From positions 1 through 40,165 of the forward strand of contig CAVRZY010000049.1 in NCBI GenBank assembly GCA_963725415.1: 40,165 bases of DNA. Direction: 5' to 3'. Positions 27,555-35,023 of the stretch are shown here, in pieces. Under the pieces are notes generated by a model that worked only from the letters and a program-made list of their open reading frames with translations, did no database searches and was not told the DNA's origin. Position 1 is the stretch's first letter. The number at the start of each line of letters is the position of its first letter. The stretch is from CAVRZY01 sp963725415. Its GTDB lineage: Bacteria; Acidobacteriota; Terriglobia; Bryobacterales; Bryobacteraceae. The position numbers and the translations under genes were made by a program.

Positions 27555-28448
27555 GTGACTGACATGTTTGTCGCGGTCGACGTCGAGACGGCAAACCCCG
27601 ATCTCGCGAGCATCTGCCAGATGGGCGCTGTGACCTTCGCCGACGGTCAACCGATTTCCACTTGGCAAAGCTTGGTGGACCCGGAGGACTACTTCGACCC
27701 CTGGAATGTCGCAATTCACGGAATTACCGAGGAGGCAGTTGCGGGAGCGCCGAATTTCAAAGCGCTCGTTCCCGAGTTGGCGCCTCGCCTCACTGAACGG
27801 GTTGTCGTCTGTCACACGCCCTTCGATCGCCTGGCCTTTAATCGTGCAGCAGAGAAGTACAGCATCCCGCCGATCCCCTGTACCTGGCTTGACAGCTCGA
27901 AGGTAGTCCGCCGCGCATGGTCGGAATTCTCTTCCAGTGGCTACGCGCTGGCCAAAGTCACTGCTGCGCTTGGTATTACCTTCCAGCACCATGCCGCGGC
28001 CGAGGACGCTCGCGCTGCCGGCGAACTTATCGTGCGTGCCATAGCCCACACTGGCCTCACGCTTTCTGACTGGCTTGTCCGCGTCACAAGGCCGCTTTCA
28101 GGCGAGACCGAGAGGATCGCCAGGGAGGGCAACCGCGACGGACCTCTAGCTGGCGAAGTGGTGGTCTTCACCGGGGCTCTCCCGCTTCCACGCCGTGAAG
28201 CGGCCAAGCTCGCGGCGCAGGCGGGCTGCACGGTGGCGGAGGGTGTGAACAACGAAACGACCCTGCTTGTCGTCGGCGATCAGGACATCCGGCGCCTTGC
28301 GGGTCACGAGAAGAGTTCCAAGCACAGAAAGGCTGAGCAAATGATCAGCAAGGGCCAGGCAATTCGCATCCTCGGTGAGGCAGACTTCCAAAGGCTCATT
28401 CGGGTATTCGATCGGGTCGCCCTTAGACGGGATTCGGATTGTGCATGA
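27555..28448 (+). CDS. DEDDh exonuclease (DnaQ-like) fused to a C-terminal BRCT domain
   Basis: GTG 27555 is preferred because GGAGGG lies five bases upstream; ATG 27564 is the alternative. The exonuclease domain (about 1-180) has FVAVDVETANPDLASICQMG (Asp-x-Glu, motif I), VVCHTPFDRLAFNRAAEKYS (motif II) and HHAAAEDARAAGEL (His-x4-Asp, motif III). The last 100 residues are a BRCT domain like that of LigA (GEVVVFTGALPLPRREAAKL, AAQAGCTVAEGVNNETTLLV). This corresponds to stand-alone epsilon-type 3'-5' exonucleases with BRCT, possibly in repair or defence. It follows directly after attC, so it is probably a gene cassette. Confidence 0.85.
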   Translation: MTDMFVAVDVETANPDLASICQMGAVTFADGQPISTWQSLVDPEDYFDPWNVAIHGITEEAVAGAPNFKALVPELAPRLTERVVVCHTPFDRLAFNRAAEKYSIPPIPCTWLDSSKVVRRAWSEFSSSGYALAKVTAALGITFQHHAAAEDARAAGELIVRAIAHTGLTLSDWLVRVTRPLSGETERIAREGNRDGPLAGEVVVFTGALPLPRREAAKLAAQAGCTVAEGVNNETTLLVVGDQDIRRLAGHEKSSKHRKAEQMISKGQAIRILGEADFQRLIRVFDRVALRRDSDCA

Positions 28449-28489
28449 ACCGCTGTTCTGGAGGGCCCTGGGACTGGAGGTGGGATAAG

Positions 28490-28897
28490 ATGGCCACACG
28501 CTTGCGTCGTTCCATTGACGAACCAATTCGCGAGGGCCTGAGTTGGAGCGAGAGGTGGGAAGGCCCGGACCAAGGTCTCATCTGGTGCTGGGAGCGGGGG
28601 CGACAAGAACGTGTCGAGCGTCCGGATGATGCGGCACGGGCTGACAAAGGCGAACTGGTTGGGCTGGACTGGAAGGGTGGAGTAGAGAAAAAGTTTGAAG
28701 TTGACAAGAAACCTGGAACGTTGAAGTACCTGGCCACTTGGCAAGGACTGCGCGGCGAGGACTTGGACATCGATCTCGAAGGCGAGCGCGTTATCGTGTG
28801 TACCAGAACCGGACAGGCTGTCGTGTTCAGTGCCAAGTTGCGGAGGATGAAGGATAGGGAGCAGACAACTGCCAGCCGAATCGCCGATAAGCGGTGA
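28490..28897 (+). CDS. Hypothetical protein in cassette-like region
   Basis: ATG 28490 has TGGAGG nine bases upstream. The 135-residue soluble product is rich in Trp, Arg and Glu (REGLSWSERWEGPDQGLIWC). A beta-rich C-terminal half follows (TLKYLATWQGLRGEDLDIDL). It lies 41 bp after the exonuclease-BRCT gene in the same direction, probably in the same transcript and, if the attC sites are real, in the same cassette. I do not recognise the family. Confidence 0.6.
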   Translation: MATRLRRSIDEPIREGLSWSERWEGPDQGLIWCWERGRQERVERPDDAARADKGELVGLDWKGGVEKKFEVDKKPGTLKYLATWQGLRGEDLDIDLEGERVIVCTRTGQAVVFSAKLRRMKDREQTTASRIADKR

Positions 28898-28982
28898 CCA
28901 CTAGCAGCATGTGCTGGTAGCCCACTTGGTTGGCGCGCTCCTCGTCAGTGGACCGGCGTCGGCAGGCTGGGGGTGGAGTTGT

Positions 28983-29085
28983 GCCTAACAGAACGCTCAA
29001 GGTGACGGCGGCCGGCCAACTTGGCACCGTGCGGCGTTCTGTTTCAGAAGACGGGCCGCGCCGGAGCTTAGCTTCATCGTTAGCT
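28983..29085 (+). other. Candidate second attC site
   Basis: The R'' box GCCTAAC is at 28983-28989 and an imperfect R' box GTTAGCT at 29079-29085. Inside, AACGCTCAAGGTGACGGC faces GCCGGAGCTTAGCTTCATC: GCTCAAG pairs with CTTAGC leaving one unpaired C, the typical L''/L' pattern. At 103 bp it is within the attC size range. The last R' base triplet deviates from the consensus. Confidence 0.5.
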
Positions 29086-29115
29086 CGCGCATCGGCCCAC
29101 GGAGGGGGACTCGAC

Positions 29116-29280
29116 ATGCCTCAAGTACTCATGGCACTCGTCGCCGCAGTAATCGGTGTGCTGATGAAGGGAGCGCTTAGGTGCATGATCACGAATACTG
29201 GAAGCCCGAGGATGCCGGCTGCTTTCGTGCTGTTTACCTCAGACGGGTACCGGCCGAGAGGGCTCCTGGTGCTGGGGTAG
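29116..29280 (+). CDS. Small hypothetical protein of 54 residues
   Basis: ATG 29116 follows a strong GGAGGGGG. The N-terminus is hydrophobic (MPQVLMALVAAVIGVLMKG), possibly one membrane segment or a signal. After that the frame looks less natural, and the second half may instead be encoded in another frame starting at GTG 29181. It lies just after the candidate attC. Confidence 0.4.
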   Translation: MPQVLMALVAAVIGVLMKGALRCMITNTGSPRMPAAFVLFTSDGYRPRGLLVLG

Positions 29281-29303
29281 TGGTAAACGACCCCATCGTC
29301 TGA
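29181..29303 (+). CDS. Alternative or frameshifted small ORF (40 residues)
   Basis: GTG 29181 with AAGGGAG eight bases upstream opens VHDHEYWKPEDAGCFRAVYL, followed by RRVPAERAPG and a stop at 29301-29303. The composition looks more protein-like than the overlapping frame from 29116. The two could be halves of one protein (hydrophobic N-terminus plus this part) separated by an indel near 29180. Confidence 0.35.
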   Translation: MHDHEYWKPEDAGCFRAVYLRRVPAERAPGAGVVVNDPIV

Positions 29304-29342
29304 TGGCATTTTCGTTCGATTCCGCCCTCCAAAGCCGGGGAA

Positions 29343-29663
29343 TCAATCATCGATTGGCAGTTCTAGCTCTTCGGAGGGGGACTCCTTGGCCTCGATCACG
29401 ACAGAAAGCCATTCGAACGGAAACCACTGGGGGTCACCCTTCGGCCACCTCGCGAACGGCGTTTTCCTCTTCTTTTCGCTTTGCTTCATGCGAGCGATGA
29501 TCTTGTTCTCTGGGATGCCCTCGGCCCGCTGTTCAGTGCCCCTTGGCATATCAACAACCGCGTACCGACTGCTTTCCTGAACGTGAAAGACCTCTCCCTC
29601 TACGCCATCGTACTTGCTGACGCGGCACCTGATTCGCACCCTATCACCAACTTTCATGCTCAT
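29343..29663 (-). CDS. Hypothetical protein with KOW/SH3-like N-terminus
   Basis: ATG 29661-29663 follows GGGGG. The 106-residue product begins MSMKVGDRVRIRCRVSKYDG, then VEGEVFHVQESSRYAVVDMP, a pattern typical of KOW/SH3-like beta barrels. A basic middle (KQSEKKRKTPFARWPKGDPQ) and an acidic tail follow. It is the last gene of a three-gene minus-strand operon, starting seven bases after the stop of the preceding gene. Nucleic-acid binding is possible but not shown. Confidence 0.6.
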   Translation of the reverse strand: MSMKVGDRVRIRCRVSKYDGVEGEVFHVQESSRYAVVDMPRGTEQRAEGIPENKIIARMKQSEKKRKTPFARWPKGDPQWFPFEWLSVVIEAKESPSEELELPIDD

Positions 29664-29670
29664 GGCCCCC

Positions 29671-30189
29671 TTACTGCCCTACTACTGGAGTTGAATGTCC
29701 TGGATAAAGTCGATTGGTTCTCGTGGTCGGAGTGCGTCGGATCACACCACAGGCTTCCATGTAGCGCAAAACGTTCGCCATGTCTGCCTTCGGAATGCCG
29801 AGTTTCTCGCGTGCTGCGAATTGAGTGATCCCCGGATGACCATTGACGAAATCGAGGATCTGACTTGCGTACTCCAGTTCCTTGACGGCCCTTTCCGCGA
29901 TGAACGCTCCGAACGCCAGGGTCGGATCACCGGCGTAGATGAATTCGCAGATTCGCTCAACTCCTCGTGTATTGATGGTAGCTGCGTAGCACCGCGCCAA
30001 ATGCTCGACGACCGGGCTCACTTCAAAGATCCCTAGCTCCTCTTCTGAAATGTAGGATTCAAGATAGGGGCAAGCCTGTTCGCAGAGTTCATACAGAGCT
30101 TTCAAATCCAGAGACCACGCGCCCGCGTCACGACAGGCTTGTATGTCCCGAAGAAGCCTGCGCAATTCCCGCTTCGCGTTGGAATCCAC
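29671..30189 (-). CDS. Hypothetical protein with C-terminal winged-helix-like segment
   Basis: GTG 30187-30189 has GGGAG ten bases upstream. The 172-residue product starts with a basic helix (RELRRLLRDIQACRDAGAWS). Its middle is acidic and helical (LCEQACPYLESYISEEELGI). The last third looks like a winged helix (ITQFAAREKLGIPKADMANV, LRYMEACGVIRRT). The arrangement suggests a DNA-binding or adaptor protein. It is the middle gene of the operon with the SWIM protein and the KOW-like protein. I do not recognise the family. Confidence 0.6.
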   Translation of the reverse strand: MDSNAKRELRRLLRDIQACRDAGAWSLDLKALYELCEQACPYLESYISEEELGIFEVSPVVEHLARCYAATINTRGVERICEFIYAGDPTLAFGAFIAERAVKELEYASQILDFVNGHPGITQFAAREKLGIPKADMANVLRYMEACGVIRRTPTTRTNRLYPGHSTPVVGQ

Positions 30190-30205
30190 GGGGGCCGTGC
30201 TCCCT

Positions 30206-30553
30206 TCACTTCGGCGTGACGGCTTTGGCCAACGCAGCTTTGCCCAACTTGATCCTTTGCTTTGCGTCTTCCGCCTGTTGTTCGGCTTCGATGACCTCCT
30301 TGATCAAGGCGGCAGCGGAAGTCTGCGGTATCAACCGAAGGAGCACCGCAACATCTTCCGGGTTGCCGCTCACAAGCGATCTGGTATCGCCAGTAACGAG
30401 GCTCATCTTGTGCTTGCACCACTTACCAAGCTGTCCGGCCACACAACTGCAGCGGACCACGAGTGCAGCGCCGTTAACGGTGATCTCCACCGAGTACGGC
30501 TCTGGCTCGCTTCCCTGGACGCGAAACAATAGCGCGGTCACTTGAGAAACCAC
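30206..30553 (-). CDS. SWIM-type zinc-finger protein
   Basis: GTG 30551-30553 has AAGGA six bases upstream. The 115-residue product has CSCVAGQLGKWCKHKMSLV, a CxCx(n)CxH pattern typical of SWIM zinc fingers, after beta strands (SVEITVNGAALVVRC). A helical Ala/Lys-rich C-terminus follows. SWIM domains occur in DNA/protein-binding contexts such as helicase-associated proteins and transposases. Here it heads an operon with a winged-helix-like and a KOW-like protein, 16 bases before the next start. Confidence 0.65.
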   Translation of the reverse strand: MVSQVTALLFRVQGSEPEPYSVEITVNGAALVVRCSCVAGQLGKWCKHKMSLVTGDTRSLVSGNPEDVAVLLRLIPQTSAAALIKEVIEAEQQAEDAKQRIKLGKAALAKAVTPK

Positions 30554-30804
30554 TTCCGGTCCTTCGGAGATTGGGCCGGGATTTCCCTTTTCACATCCTG
30601 GCCGCCTTCAATTGTACACCTAATGGCCTCCGTTGAAGCCGTTCTTTTATTGGTGCCCTCCCGAGCGACTCCGACGGCCGAGGAAGGGGCCAGCTCTGGG
30701 TCCTCCGAGTACCTGGAAACACAGAAGTGCCGATTTTCAAACGGCTTGTCATACACCGCTCCGTGCCTGCTCCTCCCTTCGCCTGGTTTGCTTCCCTGCC
30801 GCAA
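30538..30804 (-). CDS. Doubtful small ORF upstream of the SWIM gene
   Basis: An open frame of 88 residues ends at 30538 and overlaps the SWIM start by 16 bases. The part YDKPFENRHFCVSRYSEDPE looks protein-like, but the N-terminal part overlaps the end of the IS1380 transposase fragment. It may be the cut 3' part of an operon gene interrupted by the insertion sequence, or chance. Confidence 0.25.
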   Translation of the reverse strand: MRQGSKPGEGRSRHGAVYDKPFENRHFCVSRYSEDPELAPSSAVGVAREGTNKRTASTEAIRCTIEGGQDVKREIPAQSPKDRKWFLK

Positions 30805-31115
30805 CTTCCTGTCCCGTGGGCAGCGGCAAAGCCTGGACCGGCCGCACCATGTTGCCGACCAGGCGCTTCGTCAAGTGCCCTTGTGCCAGGAAGAGCCAGT
30901 AGTCCTTGGCATGCTTCATCAAACGGCGACCGGTTTTCACCAGCCGCTGCTGCATTCTGGTCAGCGACCACTCTTCCGAGCGTCCGCGGTAGCACCAGCC
31001 GCCGCCACAGGTTCCCCAGGTTGTAGGCCATCACACTCAGCCACAGCCGCACCTCATTGGAGCGGAAGCGGTGGCAGGACAAGCGGGTCATCTTCACGGC
31101 CTGCTTGCCTTCCTT
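30749..31115 (-). mobile_element. IS1380-family transposase, C-terminal fragment
   Basis: Read leftward from 31115: EGKQAVKMTRLSCHRFRSNE, VRLWLSVMAYNLGNLWRRLV, then after a one-base frame change near 30975 WSLTRMQQRLVKTGRRLMKH, and a LALPLP-like end, with the stop at 30749. This is the typical C-terminus of IS1380 transposases, including the catalytic Glu region. The rest of the gene continues at 34564-34876 on the same strand, so the gene was split by the recombinase unit between them. Confidence 0.8.
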
Positions 31116-31156
31116 CATCTTCAGCTTCAACTACACGCAAAGCGAATGGACTGGAC

Positions 31157-31456
31157 ATGCGGTTTCGGATCACCCATCCCTTCCACCCGCTCTGTGGTCG
31201 CGAGTTTGAAGGCATTGCATTCTTCTCCGCGTTTGGCGAGGGCCGTGTGTCGTACCACGACGACAACGGCCTGTTGTTCTCCATGCCGATCAGTTGGACG
31301 GACCGAAGCGGCGTAGACCCCTTTGTCGTGATCGCTAACGGCAGGGCCCTATTTCGTCCCGCGGATCTCCTGGCATTGTCGAGAATGCTGAAGGACCTTC
31401 GCCGATCCGCCACATCCGCGCCGCAAAGTGTAAAGGGAATTGCGTCCCATCCGTAA
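31157..31456 (+). CDS. Y4bD/Y4pK-family protein (DUF5372)
   Basis: ATG 31157 gives 99 residues: MRFRITHPFHPLCGREFEGI, then VSYHDDNGLLFSMPISWTD and FRPADLLALSRMLKDLRRSA. The ITHPFHPLxGREFE opening is the signature of the Y4bD/Y4pK family, small proteins always seen beside large serine recombinases in transposable units. The molecular role is unknown. It is the first gene of the unit, about 40 bp from its left end. Confidence 0.75.
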   Translation: MRFRITHPFHPLCGREFEGIAFFSAFGEGRVSYHDDNGLLFSMPISWTDRSGVDPFVVIANGRALFRPADLLALSRMLKDLRRSATSAPQSVKGIASHP

Positions 31457-31546
31457 AGATAATTATGTCAATAAAGACTTCGGCTAACTCAACCAAGTTT
31501 CGTTGGTATCATAGTATATGTGGACTATTTGTGAAGCACTTGGGAC

Positions 31547-31574
31547 TTGACAAGTCGCCGGATTGTGACATAAT
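31547..31574 (+). promoter_or_regulatory. Sigma-70-like promoter
   Basis: TTGACA at 31547-31552 and CATAAT at 31569-31574 with a 16-bp spacer, in an AT-rich 156-bp gap in an otherwise GC-rich window. It lies 38 bp before the HTH gene of the recombinase unit. An inverted ACCAA/TTGGT pair sits about 45 bp upstream and could be an operator. Confidence 0.6.
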
Positions 31575-31612
31575 GATGTTTACTACCATCTGGATCGAGG
31601 CCAGCACCCGAC

Positions 31613-32080
31613 ATGCCGGAACCGCCACCCGCCAAGGGCAAGCAGGACATCCTCCGACAACATGGCGCCCTGAACCATGCGCCCGACAGTGTTACCGCCA
31701 GCCTGTTTCGAGAGCAGGAATTTTTCGATCCCCGCGATCTCGTTCAGGTCAAGTACGAGATGCTGCGGAGAGTTCGGGTCGAGCGTGGTTGCATAACGGA
31801 GGCCGCGGCTACGTTCGGATTCTCCCGGCCTTCGTTCTATCAGGCGCAGGCCGCTTTTCAGCAAGCCGGGTTGCTGGGTCTCATGCCGCAGAAACGGGGG
31901 CCAAGGCGAGCCCACAAGCTCACCCCGGAAGTGATGGATTTGGTCGAGCAAGCCCGACGAGAACAGCCATCCTCAACACCCCAGGATCTGGCCAAGCTGG
32001 TGTCGGAACGCTTTGGCCTCACCGTGCACCCACGAAGTATCCATCGCCGTCTACTTCGGAACCAAAAAAAAACCCGCTGA
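31613..32080 (+). CDS. Helix-turn-helix protein of the recombinase unit
   Basis: ATG 31613 gives 155 residues. Two helix-turn-helix segments are visible: CITEAAATFGFSRPSFYQAQ (about residues 60-80) and STPQDLAKLVSERFGLTVHP (about 120-142). RSIHRRLLRNQKKTR is the end. This resembles the IS-type N-terminal HTH pair (Homeodomain-like/HTH_29) without a catalytic domain, so it is probably a DNA-binding accessory or regulator. A run of nine A just before its TGA (32078-32080) offers a slippage site into the frame of the next small gene. Confidence 0.75.
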   Translation: MPEPPPAKGKQDILRQHGALNHAPDSVTASLFREQEFFDPRDLVQVKYEMLRRVRVERGCITEAAATFGFSRPSFYQAQAAFQQAGLLGLMPQKRGPRRAHKLTPEVMDLVEQARREQPSSTPQDLAKLVSERFGLTVHPRSIHRRLLRNQKKTR

Positions 32081-32120
32081 TTGGCCAGCGTCGGCGCCGG
32101 GACCTCCGCTGGACCAGGAG

Positions 32121-32390
32121 ATGCTCAGCGTACGTTACGAAGAACTCCGCCGGCAAGCTCTGGGCCACACCGGCTCCTGCAGTCCAGGGCTCGGACTGGT
32201 GCTATTTCGGCGCCAAGGGATGGTCTCCTGGATCCGTGCGTGGCCAGTGTGCGGGTCGAGTTCCGCCCCCGAAAAAGCATGCGCCATGGACTGGCCCAAG
32301 CCCTCGACCGCATTCGACACACGCGCCGAAGTCGTGGCGGTGCTGGCTTCCATGGTTCTCAGCATGCGAAAGGGAATGGTGAGGAAATGA
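32121..32390 (+). CDS. Small accessory protein of the recombinase unit
   Basis: ATG 32121 gives 89 residues: MLSVRYEELRRQALGHTGSC, RQGMVSWIRAWPVC and a tail EVVAVLASMVLSMRKGMVRK. The same frame is open upstream to the A9 run at the end of the HTH gene, so it may also be made as a fusion. Its TGA overlaps the recombinase start (ATGA). By position it matches y4bB/y4pI of the rhizobial set. The function is unknown. Confidence 0.6.
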   Translation: MLSVRYEELRRQALGHTGSCSPGLGLVLFRRQGMVSWIRAWPVCGSSSAPEKACAMDWPKPSTAFDTRAEVVAVLASMVLSMRKGMVRK

Positions 32391-34372
32391 CCGACCTTCA
32401 ACAAAAGGTGACGGCCAGTCATCTGAAGCGCAACGCCTACCTGTACATCCGGCAGTCCACCCTCCGCCAGGTATTCGAAAATGCCGAGAGCACCTGGCGT
32501 CAGTATGATCTCAAACAACGGGCCATGGCGTTGGGCTGGCCGTCAGAGCGCATCATCATCATCGACAACGACCTGGGCCAATCGGGAGCCTCCGCGGCCG
32601 ATCGAGAAGGCTTCAAGACTCTGGTGACCGCGGTCTCCCTGGGCCATGCCGGAATGGTGCTGGGGCTGGAAGTATCCCGCTTGGCGCGCAACTCCACCGA
32701 CTGGCACCGCCTGCTGGAGATCTGCGCCTTGTCCGATACCCTCATCCTCGACGAGGACGGAATCTACGACCCAGCGCATTTCAATGATCGTTTGTTGCTG
32801 GGCTTGAAAGGGACCATGTCAGAAGCGGAACTCCACGTACTGCGGGCCCGGCTGCAAGGTGCAATCCTGAATAAGGCACGGCGCGGCGAGCTGGCGTTGC
32901 AGCCGCCGATCGGAGTGGTGTACGACGCCCATCGGCAACTGATCCTGGACCCTGACAGCCAGGTTCAGGACAGTGTCAGACTCCTGTTTTCAACCTTTCG
33001 CCGGGTCGGCTCGGCATGCGCCACGGTCAAGGCCTTCCAGGAACAAGGGGTGCTGTTTCCTCGGCGGCTGCGCTCGGCGCCGCATCACGGCGAACTGGTC
33101 TGGCGCCCGCTGGCTTACAGCCAAGTGCGCAATATACTCCACAATCCTCGCTACACCGGGGCTTTCGTCTTCGGACAGACCCGCACCCGCCGGAAGATCG
33201 ACGGAAAATATCGTGTCAAGACGGTCGCCCGTGACCAGTGGCACGTCTTCCTTCCGGACGCGGGTCCGGCCTATATTTCCTGGCAGGCGTACGAAGACAA
33301 TCAGCGGCGTCTTCGAGAAAATGCCCAGTCCCACGGAATTGATCGGCGCAAGAGTCCTCCCCGGGAAGGCCCGGCCCTGCTGCAAGGACTCGTGATTTGC
33401 GGCCATTGTGGTCGCCGCATGACGGTGCATTATGGCCGCCGCCGGAACGGTGAGCGCCACTGCCCTGAGTACACTTGCACCGCACGGGCCGACCTTCAGA
33501 GAACCTGCCCCAGCGTGCCTGGGTGCCGGGTCGACTTGGCCGTCAGCGATCTGCTGATCGAATCGATGAGCCCGGTAGCACTGGAGGTCGCTTGGGCCGT
33601 TCAGGAGGAGTTACGCCATCGCGCCGAAGAAGCAAATCAGCTACGTCGCAAACAGCTTGAACGCGCTCAGTATGAGGCCGATCTGGCGCAACGTCGGTAC
33701 CTGGCGGTCGATCCCGCGAACCGGTTGGTCGCCGATAGTTTGGAGGCCGCTTGGAACGAGCGGCTCCGCGCCGTGGCCGACATCCGGCGTGACATCGACG
33801 CTCAATCTCGGGCTGACGCAGGCGCTTTCGATGATCAACAACGCGCCGAAATCGGCGCTCTGGCAGGAGATTTCCCGTCAGTCTGGCGCGATCCGAACAC
33901 CTCCGATCGGGACCGCAAGCGGATGATCCGGCTGATTATTGAAGACGTGACCCTCCTCAAAGGTACGGAAATCACCATGCACATCCGCTTCAAGGGCGGT
34001 GCGGCGAAAACCGTCCAGCTCACCGATTGGATGGGCCGAAAGACGCCCGCTGGAGTGATCGCGGAGATCGACCGCCTGCTCGACCAGCATCCGGACCACG
34101 AAGTCGCGGCACTGCTCAACGAGCGAGGGTTTCTTTCCGGTGACGGCAACCCGTTCACCCGCGAGTATATCGGGAGGCTCCGAAGGCAATACTCTCTGAA
34201 GAGCCGTTTGGAACGGCTGCGAGACGCTGGTATGCTGACCTTGCGCGAGAAAGCCCGTGAGCTTGCAGTGACGACCCGAACCGTGAAGAAGTGGCGCGCG
34301 CGCGGTATTCTCGAGGCCGTGGCGTGTGACCGGAATGCATATGTCTATGCGCCCATCGGTCCGATCAAGTAG
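32387..34372 (+). CDS. Large serine recombinase
   Basis: ATG 32387 overlaps the upstream stop and gives 661 residues. The N-terminal resolvase domain has the catalytic Ser at about residue 24 in YLYIRQSTLRQV, then DNDLGQSGASAADREGFKTL, LGLEVSRLARNSTDWHRLLE and DGIYDPAHFNDRLLLGLKGT. A recombinase domain (RNILHNPRYTGAFVFGQTRT) and a zinc ribbon near residue 337 (CGHCGRRMTVHY) follow, then a coiled-coil region (HRAEEANQLRRKQLERAQYE). The C-terminus carries an HTH (LTLREKARELAVTTRTVKKW). It is intact and probably mobilises the unit. Confidence 0.9.
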   Translation: MTDLQQKVTASHLKRNAYLYIRQSTLRQVFENAESTWRQYDLKQRAMALGWPSERIIIIDNDLGQSGASAADREGFKTLVTAVSLGHAGMVLGLEVSRLARNSTDWHRLLEICALSDTLILDEDGIYDPAHFNDRLLLGLKGTMSEAELHVLRARLQGAILNKARRGELALQPPIGVVYDAHRQLILDPDSQVQDSVRLLFSTFRRVGSACATVKAFQEQGVLFPRRLRSAPHHGELVWRPLAYSQVRNILHNPRYTGAFVFGQTRTRRKIDGKYRVKTVARDQWHVFLPDAGPAYISWQAYEDNQRRLRENAQSHGIDRRKSPPREGPALLQGLVICGHCGRRMTVHYGRRRNGERHCPEYTCTARADLQRTCPSVPGCRVDLAVSDLLIESMSPVALEVAWAVQEELRHRAEEANQLRRKQLERAQYEADLAQRRYLAVDPANRLVADSLEAAWNERLRAVADIRRDIDAQSRADAGAFDDQQRAEIGALAGDFPSVWRDPNTSDRDRKRMIRLIIEDVTLLKGTEITMHIRFKGGAAKTVQLTDWMGRKTPAGVIAEIDRLLDQHPDHEVAALLNERGFLSGDGNPFTREYIGRLRRQYSLKSRLERLRDAGMLTLREKARELAVTTRTVKKWRARGILEAVACDRNAYVYAPIGPIK

Positions 34373-34494
34373 CCAAGAGCACTTCGCGCTCCGAGGCGTC
34401 GATCACAATCGGGCAGAGCCCCGGAAGCCGCCCAGCTTGATGTGCTTGGATTGCTTGGATTCACTCCCCGTTGCTCAGCGAGCTCTAGCTGGAT

Positions 34495-34554
34495 ATACTG
34501 CACAAGCAGCCCCTGTGACGCTGACAACCGATTGATGCTATCGAGGTGCAGTAT
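34495..34554. repeat. Subterminal inverted repeat of the recombinase unit
   Basis: ATACTGCAC (34495-34503) and GTGCAGTAT (34546-34554) are perfect inverted 9-mers close to the right end of the unit. They may be binding sites for the recombinase or the HTH protein. The 190 bp between the recombinase stop and the unit end hold no gene. Confidence 0.5.
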
Positions 34555-34563
34555 GAAGCCCAA

Positions 34564-34876
34564 TCCTTGATCCATTGCTCCCCCCTCCCCCGGTTGTTGT
34601 AGAAGCGTACCACCCCTCGGCTGTCGGTCTCCAGATTGGTCACGATGAACCCCACCCGCGGGAACAACTCCCCGAGGTGGAACTCCACCTTCGCCACCAC
34701 CCGCCGCGCCGTCTTCCAACTCGCTGCCTGGTACAGGAAGCCCTTGTACCAGACCACCGGTTTGTGGCTTGGGCGTCCCGCTGGACGGGTCAGCAATTCC
34801 GCGATGTCCCGCTCCAGGCTGTCGTTGGCCGGGATGCGGATGGCGTACTTCACACCGCGCTGCTCCAGCGCCTCTT
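34564..34876 (-). mobile_element. IS1380-family transposase, central fragment
   Basis: Read leftward from 34876: EALEQRGVKYAIRIPANDSL, ERDIAELLTRPAGRPSHKPV, VWYKGFLYQAASWKTARRVV, FPRVGFIVTNLETDSRGVVR and FYNNRG.GEQWIK. These are the central DDE-domain blocks of IS1380 transposases. An in-frame stop precedes EALEQ, and the N-terminal third is absent, so the gene was already truncated or was damaged later. It joins in frame to the fragment at 30749-31115. Confidence 0.8.
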
Positions 34877-34961
34877 AGATTCTTACCTCGCAGATCCGCA
34901 ACAAAACCACTCCAACATTTCGGGCCGGGGCCGCTCGGATAGCGCCGCCCGCTCGGCTATT

Positions 34962-34989
34962 CTGACTCCTGACTCCTGACTTCTGACTC
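34962..34989. repeat. 7-bp tandem repeat (CTGACTC, four units)
   Basis: CTGACTC, CTGACTC, CTGACTT, CTGACTC lie end to end between the IS1380 remnant and the PIN-like gene. Confidence 0.7.
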
Positions 34990-35023
34990 CCAAATCCCGC
35001 CAGGGATTTCAAGGGCGAAGCCC

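Larger units (their letters stand above)
31116..34563 (+). mobile_element. Serine-recombinase transposable unit (y4bABCD-like) inserted in IS1380
   Basis: A 3448-bp unit flanked by the direct repeat TCCTT (31111-31115 and 34564-34568). Removing the unit and one repeat joins the two transposase halves in frame as QWIKEGKQAV. The ends are weakly inverted: GCTTCAACTACAC on the left and, read on the other strand, GCTTCATACTGCAC on the right. It carries four plus-strand genes: a Y4bD/Y4pK-like protein, an HTH protein, a small protein and a large serine recombinase. Rhizobium NGR234 has comparable y4bABCD/y4pHIJK sets (recalled, not checked). Confidence 0.75.

Noticed and set aside
28907..28927. 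Hairpin CTAGCAGCA/TGCTGGTAG as an additional attC
   Set aside because: It lacks RYYYAAC and GTTRRRY boxes on its flanks; only a simple hairpin.
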